This document shows, piece by piece, positions 34,855 through 45,362 of a stretch of 64,000 nucleotides of DNA; position 1 is the stretch's first letter; every line of letters begins with the position of its first letter. Made by a program: the position numbers and the translations under genes. The notes beneath the pieces are model-generated. The model had not been told where the DNA came from, did not search any database, and worked only from the letters and a program-made list of their open reading frames with translations. Source of the DNA: Hyphomicrobium_A sp044507625 (GTDB lineage: Bacteria > Pseudomonadota > Alphaproteobacteria > Rhizobiales > Hyphomicrobiaceae). Where the stretch lies: NCBI GenBank assembly GCA_044507625.1, contig JBIQJE010000003.1, positions 1-64,000 on the forward strand, given 5' to 3'.

Positions 34855-36720
34855 TTAGAAGCCGCCGAACACCGATGTCACGAGGTCGTTGAGGCTTTTG
34901 AAGCCCGCACCCCCGCCCGACGCGAGGGCTGCCGGCGCCCGCACCGGCGCCAGGTGGTTCGGTCCCTTCGCGATCTGGCTCCACTTGCCTTCGAGCGCCT
35001 GCTGTATGCGCTTCTCGTGTCCGTAGACGTCCCGCGCCGTCTTCAGCTCGCCGGCCTCATCGACCCACGCGGTGAGGTAGACGATGTGCACGCCGATGGA
35101 GCGCTCGACAGGCACCTCGTTGTTGGGCGGGCCGTTGGAAATGAGGTCGACGATACGGCCCGCATCCCAGCCCTTGTCCTCGGCCATGAGGATCTCCGCC
35201 AGCCGCCGCGGATTGCGCACCCGCACGCAGCCGTGGCTGAAGGTGCGGCTCGGCTGCTCGAAAAGCCCCCGCGCATTCGTATCGTGCATGTAGACGGCGT
35301 GCTTGTTCGGGAAGTTGAACTTCAATTCGCCCAGCACGTTGCTCGCGCCCGGCGGCTGATAGACGTCGTAGTTGCGGATATCGGTCGAGCTCCAGTCGAC
35401 GCTTTCCGGATTGACGTCACGCCCGTTGCGCGACAGCCGCAACCCCTGGCGCCGGAAGTAGGTGCCGCCGCGTGCCAGGCTCGGCCACAGCTCGTTGACC
35501 TTGATCGAGTTGGGCACGTTCCATCGCGGCTGGAACGCGATCGACTTGAGGGTCTCGGAGAACACCGGCGTCTGCTTGTCCGGCAGGCCCGTGATGACCC
35601 GCTCGGTATGAATGACCTCGCCTTCCTTGACGACGCGCAGAGTGAACTCGGGGATGTTGATCGTGACGTAGAGGCTGCCCAGGTCGTCGGGCATCCAGCG
35701 CAGCTGCTCCATGTTGGCGACGATACGCGCCGCGTTGGGCGGCCCGTCCACATCGTTGAGAAGCGCCCGCGTCGCATTGCCGACGATGCCATCGGGGAGC
35801 GTCCCGCGCTCCTTCTGGAAAGCGACGACCGCCGCCTTCAGCTCGGCATCGTAGAAATTGGGATCACCGGCCGTGCCATCCGCCGAAGGGCGCGCCGGCA
35901 CTTTGAGCCGCTGGCGCAGCAGGCCGATCTGCGGATCGCTGCGGCCCGGAATGAGCTGCGCCCCCGGCGGCAGCGTCACCGGTGCCTCGCCCGCGCCTGA
36001 CGGGAAGCTGCGCAATTTCAGCAGCGCCTGACGTAGCTTTTCGAACTGCGGATGCTTGGGGTGCAGCCCGCGCAGGTATTCGGACGGCCTGTCCGTCGCG
36101 GCGATGCGCTCGATCACCTCCTGGGGCGCCAGCAGCTGCGGCTTGCGGTCGAGGTAGGAGCTGAGCTGGCTCGCCGGGTCGGGGATGCGTCCTCCGCGCG
36201 CGTACCGCGCATACTTGAGCACCGAGAGCGACAGCGTCAGCTCCGCTTCGGCGAGGGCGTCGGGTGTGAGGGCGGCGGCTCCCTGTGCCGGCACGAGCGC
36301 CGGGATCGCGAACTCCGCCGCTGCGAGGCCCCAGTCGTTTGCCTTGCCCAGCTCTGCGATGACGTCGGCGCCTTTCTCGCTGAGCCCCGACGTCGAGAAC
36401 CAAATCGGCGCGTAGGTGCGCGCGGCGTAAAAGCGCGCGAGCGCGGCGCGGTCCTGCGCATCGCTCTCTGAGGCGCGCGTGCGGTCGGGGACGGCGAGGC
36501 GTTGCTGCAGCGAAACCCCGATCGGATCTTGTGGCGTAGGCGTGGGCTCGGTGGCAGCAGCCGCCGGCGCGGTCGCCGGCATCGGCTCGGCGGTTGCCAC
36601 CTGACGCTCCGGCTGGGCATGGCCCGGCGCCTGGCCCTGGGCCTCGCCCTGCGCCTGGGCCGGCGCGGCGATCATCAGGCCGACGCCGACGCTCAAGGCC
36701 GCCATACGCAAACGCAACAT
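34855..36720 (-). CDS. YcbB-type murein L,D-transpeptidase
   Basis: It forms 3-3 crosslinks or attaches proteins to peptidoglycan in the periplasm. The N-terminal signal peptide is MLRLRMAALSVGVGLMIAAP ending AQAQ, then a Gln/Ala/Pro-rich linker. A peptidoglycan-binding domain (VVAFQKERGTLPDGIVGNAT) precedes the YkuD catalytic domain with YMHDTNARGLFEQPSRTFSH and the nucleophile motif SHGCVRVRNP. Length 621 from ATG 36720, which has GGGGGAG at 4-5 bases. The YcbB-type domain order is intact. It is followed by the DUF882 peptidase gene, 155 bp downstream. Confidence 0.93.
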   Translation of the reverse strand: MLRLRMAALSVGVGLMIAAPAQAQGEAQGQAPGHAQPERQVATAEPMPATAPAAAATEPTPTPQDPIGVSLQQRLAVPDRTRASESDAQDRAALARFYAARTYAPIWFSTSGLSEKGADVIAELGKANDWGLAAAEFAIPALVPAQGAAALTPDALAEAELTLSLSVLKYARYARGGRIPDPASQLSSYLDRKPQLLAPQEVIERIAATDRPSEYLRGLHPKHPQFEKLRQALLKLRSFPSGAGEAPVTLPPGAQLIPGRSDPQIGLLRQRLKVPARPSADGTAGDPNFYDAELKAAVVAFQKERGTLPDGIVGNATRALLNDVDGPPNAARIVANMEQLRWMPDDLGSLYVTINIPEFTLRVVKEGEVIHTERVITGLPDKQTPVFSETLKSIAFQPRWNVPNSIKVNELWPSLARGGTYFRRQGLRLSRNGRDVNPESVDWSSTDIRNYDVYQPPGASNVLGELKFNFPNKHAVYMHDTNARGLFEQPSRTFSHGCVRVRNPRRLAEILMAEDKGWDAGRIVDLISNGPPNNEVPVERSIGVHIVYLTAWVDEAGELKTARDVYGHEKRIQQALEGKWSQIAKGPNHLAPVRAPAALASGGGAGFKSLNDLVTSVFGGF

Positions 36721-37242
36721 GCTACTCCCCCACGCAAACAGACCCGGCACGCTAGCCGAGCGCCCATGCCCCTGCTACGGCCCAGGGCACCGCACCGGCC
36801 TCGAATGAGCAACATCCCGATGACCTGTTGCGCGGCGGTGACGTCACCGGTCCGTCATATTGGAGACATGGCGCCGGATTCACCATGGCCACGGGCGATC
36901 GTCCCGCAGCGGTGAGCCCGGGAAAAACGAGAGGCGGGGAGCGGAGCGGCTCTGGCTCTCAATCTGTGGTCTGTTGGAAGCAGCCATCGCCGCCCCGCCC
37001 GATGCGGGCGCCGACCAGCCATCTTCCCGGACCGCTTCCCTGTCCGGGCTCCACCGGCACACGTGCCGGCAATGGAAGGTCTCGGAGCTAGCTTAGGGCC
37101 CCGCGCTTGTCGCATCTGCCCATCCCGTGCAGTTCCGCCAGCGCACGTCTGCACCCCGGTCTTCGAGACAGGCTGAGGAGATTTTGCGCCACGCTCGGCG
37201 TGCGAGGATAAACACGATGGCGAGGGGCGCCGGAAAACGACG
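36721..37242. other. Intergenic region between the transpeptidase and the sigma-54 regulator
   Basis: More than 500 bp without a frame that looks like protein; the openings present are Arg/Gly/Pro-rich. The left part must contain the promoter of the leftward transpeptidase gene. No RNA gene or repeat was recognised. Confidence 0.45.
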
Positions 37243-37274
37243 ACGCCGCGCCATCCCTCGGGATGACGCGGCGT
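37243..37274 (-). terminator. Hairpin terminator of the sigma-54 regulator gene
   Basis: ACGCCGCG (37243-37250) pairs with CGCGGCGT (37267-37274), with inner pairing CATCCC/GGGATG. On the minus strand the stem is followed by CGTCGTTTTCC. It lies 35 bp after the regulator's stop codon. Confidence 0.65.
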
Positions 37275-37308
37275 GTCTCACCAGCCGGGAGCTGCGCGCT
37301 TCCTAGGT

Positions 37309-38820
<1,512 letters not shown>

Positions 38821-39067
38821 GAGGCACTCGAACTCAACCTGTAACTGACTGCCTGGCTGGCCTCCCCGAATTGCTTCAGGATTGAACACTTGGCCACCGG
38901 CGGCTCACTCAACCAAGGCAAGACTGCCCAACAAGGGTAAATAAGGAGTTGCGAGCGAGCCCAGGTTGATCCTTTTTCGGTCACGCTGCGTCCGCGGAAC
39001 CACGTTAAGCTTCCCGCGTCCCGTATGGACCGTCCCTCGACACACCTCGATTTCAGTGGAGCAAACG

Positions 39068-40939
39068 ATGCGATTTGACGCGCGCCATAACGACTTGCGA
39101 GCCAATTTCACCGCGCAGGAGAGCGCTGCGGCAAAGCCGGCGCCCACGCCCGACGATCTCGGCCCCATGCCCGAATGGAACCTTGCCGATCTCTATCCCT
39201 CGCCCACCGCGCCCGAGGTAGGGCGCGATCTCGAGGCCGCGGCAAAGGAGGCAAAGCGGATCAAGGAGACCTACCACGGCAAGCTCGTCAGCCTCGCCGC
39301 CGACGGCGGGGCGCTGGCGACCGCCATCGAGGAGTTCGAGCGCTTCGTTGAATTGCTGGGCCGCCTCGGCTCGTTCGCGGGCCTCCACTACGCGGGCAAT
39401 CAGGCCGACCCTGCGCGCGCGAAGTTCTACGGCGACGTTTCGGAAAAGCTGACCGCAATTTCCACCGATATCATCTTCTTCGAGCTCGAGCTGAACGAGA
39501 TCGACGACGCGACGATGGAAGCGGCGCTGAAGAACGAGCGCCTCGCGCGCTATCGCCCGTGGATCGTCAACGTGCGCAAGGAAAAGCCCTACCAGCTCGA
39601 AGAGAAGCTGGAACGGCTGATGCACGAGAAGAGTCAGACCTCGGGCGGTGCGTTCAACCGCCTGTTCAACGAGACCATCGCCGCGTTGCGCTTCCCCGTT
39701 GCCGGCGAGCCCGAGCCGCTCGCGCTCGAGATGACGCTCAACCTGCTTTCGAACGCCGATCGCAAGAAGCGCCAGGCCGGCGCCGAGGCGCTGTCGAAAG
39801 TGTTCAAGGACAACGTGCGCCTCTTCACGCTCATCACCAACACGCTGGCGAAGGACAAGGAAATCTCCGACCGCTGGCGCGGCTTCAAGGATGTGGCGGA
39901 CAGCCGCCACCTCGCCAACCAGGTGGAAGCGGAAGTGGTCGACGCGCTCGTTCAGAGCGTGCGCGCAGCCTATCCGCGCCTGTCCCACCGCTACTATGGG
40001 ATGAAGGCGAAATGGCTAGGCATGGAGCGCCTTTCCCACTGGGACCGCAACGCGCCGCTCCCCGAACGGCCCGAGCGCACGTTCGCTTGGAAGGACGCAG
40101 AGCGCATCGTGCTCGGTGCCTATCACGACTTCGCGCCGCAGATGGCCGATGTCGCGGGAGAGTTCTTCGACAAGAACTGGATCGACGCCCCGGCGCGGCC
40201 CGGCAAGGCGCCCGGCGCGTTCGCCGCGGCAACGGTGCCGTCGGTGCATCCCTACGTACTGTTGAACTATCTCGGCAAGCCGCGCGATGTGATGACCCTC
40301 GCGCACGAGCTGGGCCACGGCGTGCATCAGATGCTCGCCCGTCCGCAGGGCGCGCTGCTCGCTTCGACGCCGCTGACGCTCGCAGAAACGGCATCCGTGT
40401 TCGGCGAGATGCTCACCTTCAAGGCGCTGCTGAAGGAGACGAAGGACGCGCGCGAGCGCAAGGCGATGATCGCCGGCAAGGTCGAGGATATGCTCAACAC
40501 GGTGGTGCGTCAGATTGCGTTCTACACCTTCGAGCGCAAGCTGCACGAGGCGCGCCGCAAGGGTGAGCTGACACCCGACCAGCTCGGCGAGATCTGGCTC
40601 GAGACGCAGTCGGAAAGCCTCGGCCCGGCGATCGAGCTGAAGCCCGGCTACGAGGTGTTCTGGGCGTACGTTCCGCACTTCGTGCATTCGCCGTTCTATG
40701 TCTACGCGTACGCGTTCGGCGACTGCCTCGTGAACTCGCTCTACGGCCTCTACGAGGAGGCGCACCCCGGCTTCGTCAACAAGTATTTTGATATGCTCAA
40801 AGCGGGCGGTTCGAAGCACCATTCCGAGTTGCTTGCGCCCTTCGGCCTCGATGCCTCGAAGCCGGAATTCTGGAATAAGGGCCTCAAGGTGATCGAAGCG
40901 ATGATCGACGAGCTGGCGGCGGCCGACGCCGCCGCTTGA
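39068..40939 (+). CDS. pepF: M3 family oligoendopeptidase (PepF-like)
   Basis: A cytoplasmic zinc metallopeptidase that degrades short peptides. The catalytic motif HELGHGVHQ near residue 415 carries the HExxH zinc site, and the distal ligand region follows in LAETASVFGEMLTF. Length 623, typical of the PepF/M3 clade. The start ATG 39068 has GGAG 7 bases upstream, and its product begins MRFDARHNDLRANF. Earlier in-frame starts add an unlikely Arg/Thr-rich stretch. A strong hairpin follows the gene. It is divergent from the sigma-54 regulator. Confidence 0.93.
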   Translation: MRFDARHNDLRANFTAQESAAAKPAPTPDDLGPMPEWNLADLYPSPTAPEVGRDLEAAAKEAKRIKETYHGKLVSLAADGGALATAIEEFERFVELLGRLGSFAGLHYAGNQADPARAKFYGDVSEKLTAISTDIIFFELELNEIDDATMEAALKNERLARYRPWIVNVRKEKPYQLEEKLERLMHEKSQTSGGAFNRLFNETIAALRFPVAGEPEPLALEMTLNLLSNADRKKRQAGAEALSKVFKDNVRLFTLITNTLAKDKEISDRWRGFKDVADSRHLANQVEAEVVDALVQSVRAAYPRLSHRYYGMKAKWLGMERLSHWDRNAPLPERPERTFAWKDAERIVLGAYHDFAPQMADVAGEFFDKNWIDAPARPGKAPGAFAAATVPSVHPYVLLNYLGKPRDVMTLAHELGHGVHQMLARPQGALLASTPLTLAETASVFGEMLTFKALLKETKDARERKAMIAGKVEDMLNTVVRQIAFYTFERKLHEARRKGELTPDQLGEIWLETQSESLGPAIELKPGYEVFWAYVPHFVHSPFYVYAYAFGDCLVNSLYGLYEEAHPGFVNKYFDMLKAGGSKHHSELLAPFGLDASKPEFWNKGLKVIEAMIDELAAADAAA

Positions 40940-40988
40940 TCGGGTTGCCGAGCCTCCCCATAGCAATACGGTGCTTACCCAAAAAGAA

Positions 40989-41016
40989 AGCACGCCCGCA
41001 TCGAGACGGGCGTGCT
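40989..41016. terminator. Hairpin terminator after the oligoendopeptidase gene
   Basis: A perfect 10-bp stem (AGCACGCCCG with CGGGCGTGCT) with an 8-base loop, preceded by AAAAAGAA and followed by GGAGGATTCTTTCC. The A run in front makes it even stronger on the minus strand. It separates the peptidase from kup. Confidence 0.75.
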
Positions 41017-41170
41017 GGAGGATTCTTTCCTTCCGCTTCAGCTTCCTCGGCGATTGTCAAGAATAGGAAGCGTCGTTCAGTGCAATTTAAGGGGTTTCCC
41101 TTGCGGCGCATAAGGGGATAGAAGCCCCCGCCAATCGCTGCACTGCAGCCAGCTCTACGGGGGTGCCAAC

Positions 41171-43084
41171 GTGGCACAGTCGCAGGGGGTGATGAAGGGC
41201 GCAGACCAGGCCGCCGCTGATGGGGTACCAAGCGGTAAATTCCTGGCGCTCGTCGTCGGCTCGATCGGTGTCGTCTACGGCGACATCGGAACCAGTCCGC
41301 TCTATGCCTTCCGTGTTGCCGTCGATGCTGCCAAAGGGCCCAGCTTCGCCGGACGCGAAGCCGTGTTCGGCGTGCTGTCGCTCATCACGTGGGCGCTGCT
41401 GCTCATCGTCACCCTGAAGTACGTCGTCATCCTGCTGCGCGCCGACAACAAGGGCGAAGGCGGCATGTTCGCGCTGATGGCGCTCGGGCAGTCGGTCGCC
41501 AAGCGCTCGACGCCGGTCATCATGGGGCTCGGTATCGCCGGCGCATCGTTCTTCTATGGCGATGCGGTGATCACGCCCGCCATCTCGGTGCTGTCCGCCG
41601 TCGAGGGCCTGACGCTCATATCGCCGACCTTCGACCGTTTCGTCGTTCCGCTGTCGATCCTGATCCTCGTGTCTCTCTTCGCCGTGCAGTCCCGCGGTAC
41701 TGCGAAAGTGGCGGCGTTCTTCGGCCCCATTACCATCGTGTGGTTCCTCACGCTGGGCATCGGCGGCCTGGTGCAGGTGGTGCAGAATCCCGATGTGCTC
41801 GTCGCGCTCAATCCCTGGTATGGCATGCGCTTCCTTTTGAGCCACGGGATCATCGGCTTCACGGTCCTCGGTCTCGTGTTCCTCTCCATCACGGGTGCGG
41901 AGACGCTCTACGCCGACCTCGGCCACTTCGGCCGCAAGCCGATCCAGGTGGCCTGGTTCTCCCTCGTGCTGCCGTCGCTGCTGCTCAACTACTACGGCCA
42001 AGGCGCACTGGTGCTCGCACGCCCCGATGCGCTCGCAAATCCGCTCTTCCTGCTCTACCCCGAATGGGCGCTGCCGCTCGTCGTGCTGCTCGCGACCGTT
42101 GCAACGGTGGTCGCCGCCCAGGCGGTGATCACCGGCACGTTCTCGCTCACGCGCCAGGCGATCCAGCTCGGCCTGCTGCCCCGCTTCGGCATTACGCACA
42201 CCTCGGAAGCGATCTCCGGCCAGATCTATCTGCCGCGCGTCAACTGGATGCTGCTGATCGCGGTGATCGTCGTCGTGCTCGCGTTCCACTCCTCCTCCGC
42301 GCTCGCATCCGCGTACGGCGTCGCGGTGACGGCGGCGATGGTCATCACCACCATGCTCGCGATCTTCGTGCTGTGGCAGTACTGGAAATGGCCGCTGTGG
42401 CGGACGCTCGCGACGCTGGTTCCGATCATGTTCCTCGAGCAGTTCTTCCTCACCGCCAATATCCTCAAGGTGTTCGAAGGCGGCTGGGTGCCGCTCGCCA
42501 TCGCCGCCTGCATCTGTCTCGTCATGTGGACCTGGGTGCGCGGCTCGCGCCTCCTCGCCAGGCAGACGCGCAAGAACGAGGCCGATCTCGATTGGCTGCT
42601 GCGCAAGCTCGAGGCCAAGCCCCCGCACCGCGTGCCGGGCACCGCCGTTTTCTTCACCGCCGATCCGACCGCAGCGCCCACCGCGCTCATGCATAACCTG
42701 AAGCACAACCGCATCCTGCACGAGCGCAACATCATCCTTTCCATCCGCACCGAGGATGTGCCGCGCGTGCCGCGTTATGAGCGCGTGATCGTCGACCGCG
42801 TCACCGACACGTTCATTCGCGTCGTCGCGCGCTACGGCTTCATGGAGACCCCGAGCGTGCCGAAGATCCTCGAGGTGTGCCGGCGCAAGGATCTCAACGT
42901 CGACATCGGCGCGACCTCGTTCTTCCTCTCCCGCCGCAACCTGAAGACGACGCCGAAATCCGAAATGCCGGGCTGGCAGGACAGGCTCTTCGTTGCGCTC
43001 GCCCGCAGCGCCCAGGACGCCACCACGTACTTCCAGATCCCCACCGACCGGGTGGTAGAAGTGGGCACGCAGGTCGCCGTCTGA
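41171..43084 (+). CDS. kup: Low-affinity potassium transporter Kup
   Basis: A proton/K+ symporter of the KUP/HAK family in the inner membrane. The N-terminal signature VVGSIGVVYGDIGTSPLYAF is present, followed by about 12 hydrophobic helices (GKGEGG-type loop at DNKGEGGMFALMALG) and a C-terminal cytoplasmic domain of about 150 residues (VPGTAVFFTADPTAAPTALM). Length 637. The start is a GTG at 41171 with GGGGG 7 bases upstream; an ATG 21 bp later is an alternative. It stands between the peptidase terminator and the ABC1 kinase gene. Confidence 0.96.
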   Translation: MAQSQGVMKGADQAAADGVPSGKFLALVVGSIGVVYGDIGTSPLYAFRVAVDAAKGPSFAGREAVFGVLSLITWALLLIVTLKYVVILLRADNKGEGGMFALMALGQSVAKRSTPVIMGLGIAGASFFYGDAVITPAISVLSAVEGLTLISPTFDRFVVPLSILILVSLFAVQSRGTAKVAAFFGPITIVWFLTLGIGGLVQVVQNPDVLVALNPWYGMRFLLSHGIIGFTVLGLVFLSITGAETLYADLGHFGRKPIQVAWFSLVLPSLLLNYYGQGALVLARPDALANPLFLLYPEWALPLVVLLATVATVVAAQAVITGTFSLTRQAIQLGLLPRFGITHTSEAISGQIYLPRVNWMLLIAVIVVVLAFHSSSALASAYGVAVTAAMVITTMLAIFVLWQYWKWPLWRTLATLVPIMFLEQFFLTANILKVFEGGWVPLAIAACICLVMWTWVRGSRLLARQTRKNEADLDWLLRKLEAKPPHRVPGTAVFFTADPTAAPTALMHNLKHNRILHERNIILSIRTEDVPRVPRYERVIVDRVTDTFIRVVARYGFMETPSVPKILEVCRRKDLNVDIGATSFFLSRRNLKTTPKSEMPGWQDRLFVALARSAQDATTYFQIPTDRVVEVGTQVAV

Positions 43085-43132
43085 CGTTTGCAGCCTTGCC
43101 GGCGCGGCGGGGCGTGCCGATATCCCGTTGAG

Positions 43133-44491
43133 ATGACCAACGAGCAAAATCGATTCTCCGCGCGTGCGGCGCGCTATGTGAAGGTCGGCGCAGGCGTCGG
43201 CGGAATTGCAGCGCGCCTCGCCGGCGAGCGGCTGTTCGGACGCGACCACGATAGCGCGCGCGGCGCCGCCGAGCTTGCGGCAGCCCTCGGCGGCCTCAAG
43301 GGCCCGCTGATGAAGGTTGCCCAGCTCCTCTCAACCATCCCCGAGGCGTTGCCCGCCGATTACGCCCGCGAGCTTGCGCAGCTCCAGTCCGCCGCGCCGC
43401 CCATGGGCCCGGCGTTCGCACGCCGCCGCATGCAGGCCGAGCTCGGTCCGGACTGGGCGCAGCGCTTCCGCACGTTCGACCTCGAAGCGGCCGCATCCGC
43501 CTCCCTCGGGCAGGTTCACCGTGCAACGTCGCACGATGGACACGCCCTCGCCGTCAAGCTTCAGTATCCCGACATGCCGTCGGCAGTCGAAGCCGACCTC
43601 GTGCAGCTCCGCACCATCTTCGCCATCCACGCGCGCTTCAACCCGGCGGTCGAAACCGGCGACATCCTCACTGAGATCGCAGCCCGCCTGCGCGAGGAGC
43701 TCGACTACGAGCGTGAAGCGCGTCACACGCGTCTTTACGCGCGCATCTTCGCAGACGATCCGCTGATCCGCGTGCCGGAGATCATCGGCGAGCTTTCAAC
43801 CAAACGCCTGCTCACCATGACCTGGCTCGATGGCCGTCCGCTGCTGGATTACAAATCCGCGCCGATGCCTGACCGCAATGCCATCGCGGCCGCCATGTTC
43901 CGCGCGTGGTGGTTTCCGTTCAGCCACTACGGCGTCATCCACGGCGATCCGCACCTCGGCAATTACACCATCTTCGAGCGCGACGGCCGGCCCGCCGGCG
44001 TGAATCTCCTCGACTACGGCTGCATCCGCAGCTTCCGGCCGGCGTTCGTTGCCGGCGTCATCAACCTTTACCACGGCCTGCTGACGAACGATCGCGAGCG
44101 CATCGTTCACGCCTACGAAGCATGGGGCTTCCGCGGGCTCTCCTCCGAGCTGATCCATGCCCTCACCATCTGGGCGCGCTTCGTCTATGGCCCGCTCCTC
44201 GATGATCGCGAGCGCGCCATCGCGGAGGACACATCGCCCAGCGAGTACGGCCGCAGCGAAGCGTCCACCGTGCATCGCATCCTGAAGGAGAAAGGCCCCG
44301 TGCGGGTGCCGCGGGAATTCGTATTCATGGACCGCGCCGCGATCGGGCTCGGCGGCGTCTTCCTGCACCTCGGCGCGCGCCAGAACTGGTACCGCCTGTT
44401 CAACGGCATGATCGAGGATTTCGACCTGGAGACCCTCGGAGCGCGCCAGCGCGACGCATTCGCGGCGGCCGATGTGCCGCGTCCGGAATGA
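43133..44491 (+). CDS. ABC1/UbiB-family (ADCK) atypical kinase
   Basis: A 452-residue member of the ABC1 family of protein-kinase-like ATPases, which includes UbiB and is linked to ubiquinone synthesis or lipid homeostasis. The KxGQ-like motif appears as LMKVAQLLST, the Ala-rich nucleotide loop as AASASLGQVHRA, the ATP lysine as AVKLQYP, the catalytic loop as HGDPHLGNYTIF and the metal-binding DFG equivalent as LLDYGCIR. It is not UbiB itself, judging by the lack of the C-terminal membrane helices. It starts 48 bp after kup. Confidence 0.88.
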   Translation: MTNEQNRFSARAARYVKVGAGVGGIAARLAGERLFGRDHDSARGAAELAAALGGLKGPLMKVAQLLSTIPEALPADYARELAQLQSAAPPMGPAFARRRMQAELGPDWAQRFRTFDLEAAASASLGQVHRATSHDGHALAVKLQYPDMPSAVEADLVQLRTIFAIHARFNPAVETGDILTEIAARLREELDYEREARHTRLYARIFADDPLIRVPEIIGELSTKRLLTMTWLDGRPLLDYKSAPMPDRNAIAAAMFRAWWFPFSHYGVIHGDPHLGNYTIFERDGRPAGVNLLDYGCIRSFRPAFVAGVINLYHGLLTNDRERIVHAYEAWGFRGLSSELIHALTIWARFVYGPLLDDRERAIAEDTSPSEYGRSEASTVHRILKEKGPVRVPREFVFMDRAAIGLGGVFLHLGARQNWYRLFNGMIEDFDLETLGARQRDAFAAADVPRPE

Positions 44492-44646
44492 CGCACTCCA
44501 TGCCGAATGCACCTGGAAATGCCATACCCGGACTGTCCTGACGGCATCTTTCGGCACGATCCCTGACCCGCGTCAAAGCGCAGCGCCGGCTTCGCGGCTC
44601 AATGGAACCGGAGCGCGCTTTGCGCCCCAGGGCGAAAGGACATGCG

Positions 44647-44976
44647 ATGAACGAGCGTCGCCGCAGCGGCTCAGTGCCATTGGCCCTGCTGATGATCTGC
44701 CTTATCCCGCTCGCACACGCGCGCGCCGACCAGGTTTCGAAGGGCGCCGAGCTGGCAAAAGCGCTATGCGCCGAATGCCATCTCAATCCGGGCCAGGGGG
44801 AGAAGCGGGGGCCGATGGGCGTGCCGGGATTCAAGGCCGTCGCCAATCGCCCGCTGCAAACGGCCGAAGGCGTCGTGGACTGGCTGCGCTCGGTGCCGCC
44901 GATGATGCCGAACCACCGCCTGACGCAGGACGAAATCGACGCACTCGCCGTCTTCATCATGTCCCTGCGCCAGTGA
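44647..44976 (+). CDS. Small class I cytochrome c
   Basis: A 109-residue exported electron carrier. The signal peptide is SVPLALLMICLIPLAHARAD. The single haem-binding motif is CAECH, and the probable sixth ligand is a methionine in VPPMMPNHRLTQDEI, followed by the C-terminal helix IDALAVFIMSLRQ. ATG 44647 is chosen because it opens the signal peptide; a longer in-frame start adds an Arg-rich stretch. It lies 155 bp after the ABC1 kinase gene and upstream of an oxidase-subunit gene, which fits a role in respiration. Its partner is unknown. Confidence 0.88.
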   Translation: MNERRRSGSVPLALLMICLIPLAHARADQVSKGAELAKALCAECHLNPGQGEKRGPMGVPGFKAVANRPLQTAEGVVDWLRSVPPMMPNHRLTQDEIDALAVFIMSLRQ

Positions 44977-45129
44977 CTGATTGATTTTTGAGCAACGCTG
45001 GCCGCTATGCAACGCGCGGGCATTTGCTGCACCGCCGTAACTTGCTACGTCCCCGGAGCGACTTGCTAGGACGATCTCCTTAGGGTACGAGAACGGGCTG
45101 AAATCATAGAATCCCGAGGGAGGGGAACA

Positions 45130-45273
45130 GTGGCGATCGATTCTTCTACCGGTCATCCCGAAATGGACTATGCGCAGGCTGAGAAGACCTACAAAGGCTT
45201 CATTTTCCTCACTAAATTGTCGATTGCCTCGATGGTCGTCCTGCTCGCCGGCATGGCGTTTTTCCTCACCTAA
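45130..45273 (+). CDS. aa3-type cytochrome c oxidase subunit IV (47 residues)
   Basis: A tiny gene starting with GTG, with GAGGGAGGGG just upstream. The product begins MAIDSSTGHPEMDYAQAEKT, continues YKGFIFLTKL, and ends in one membrane helix SIASMVVLLAGMAFFLT. This matches the bacterial aa3-type oxidase subunit IV family, a single-helix accessory of the cytochrome oxidase complex. It sits 89 bp before the transhydrogenase operon, a placement I recall from other Rhizobiales, and far from the main oxidase genes, which are not in this window. It was found by reading frame and ribosome site because it is very short. Confidence 0.88.
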   Translation: MAIDSSTGHPEMDYAQAEKTYKGFIFLTKLSIASMVVLLAGMAFFLT

Positions 45274-45362
45274 TCTGAAGGCTTCGCGCTCGTAGGCCCG
45301 GCGGCAAGCCGGGCCGGTGAGCTGTGCCGAAAGCCCAAATATCCACGCGATCGGACGAGTGC

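Noticed and set aside
41087..43249. 720-codon open frame opposite kup
   Set aside because: The product is dominated by Glu, Asp, Arg and His (antisense of hydrophobic codons); kup is certain.
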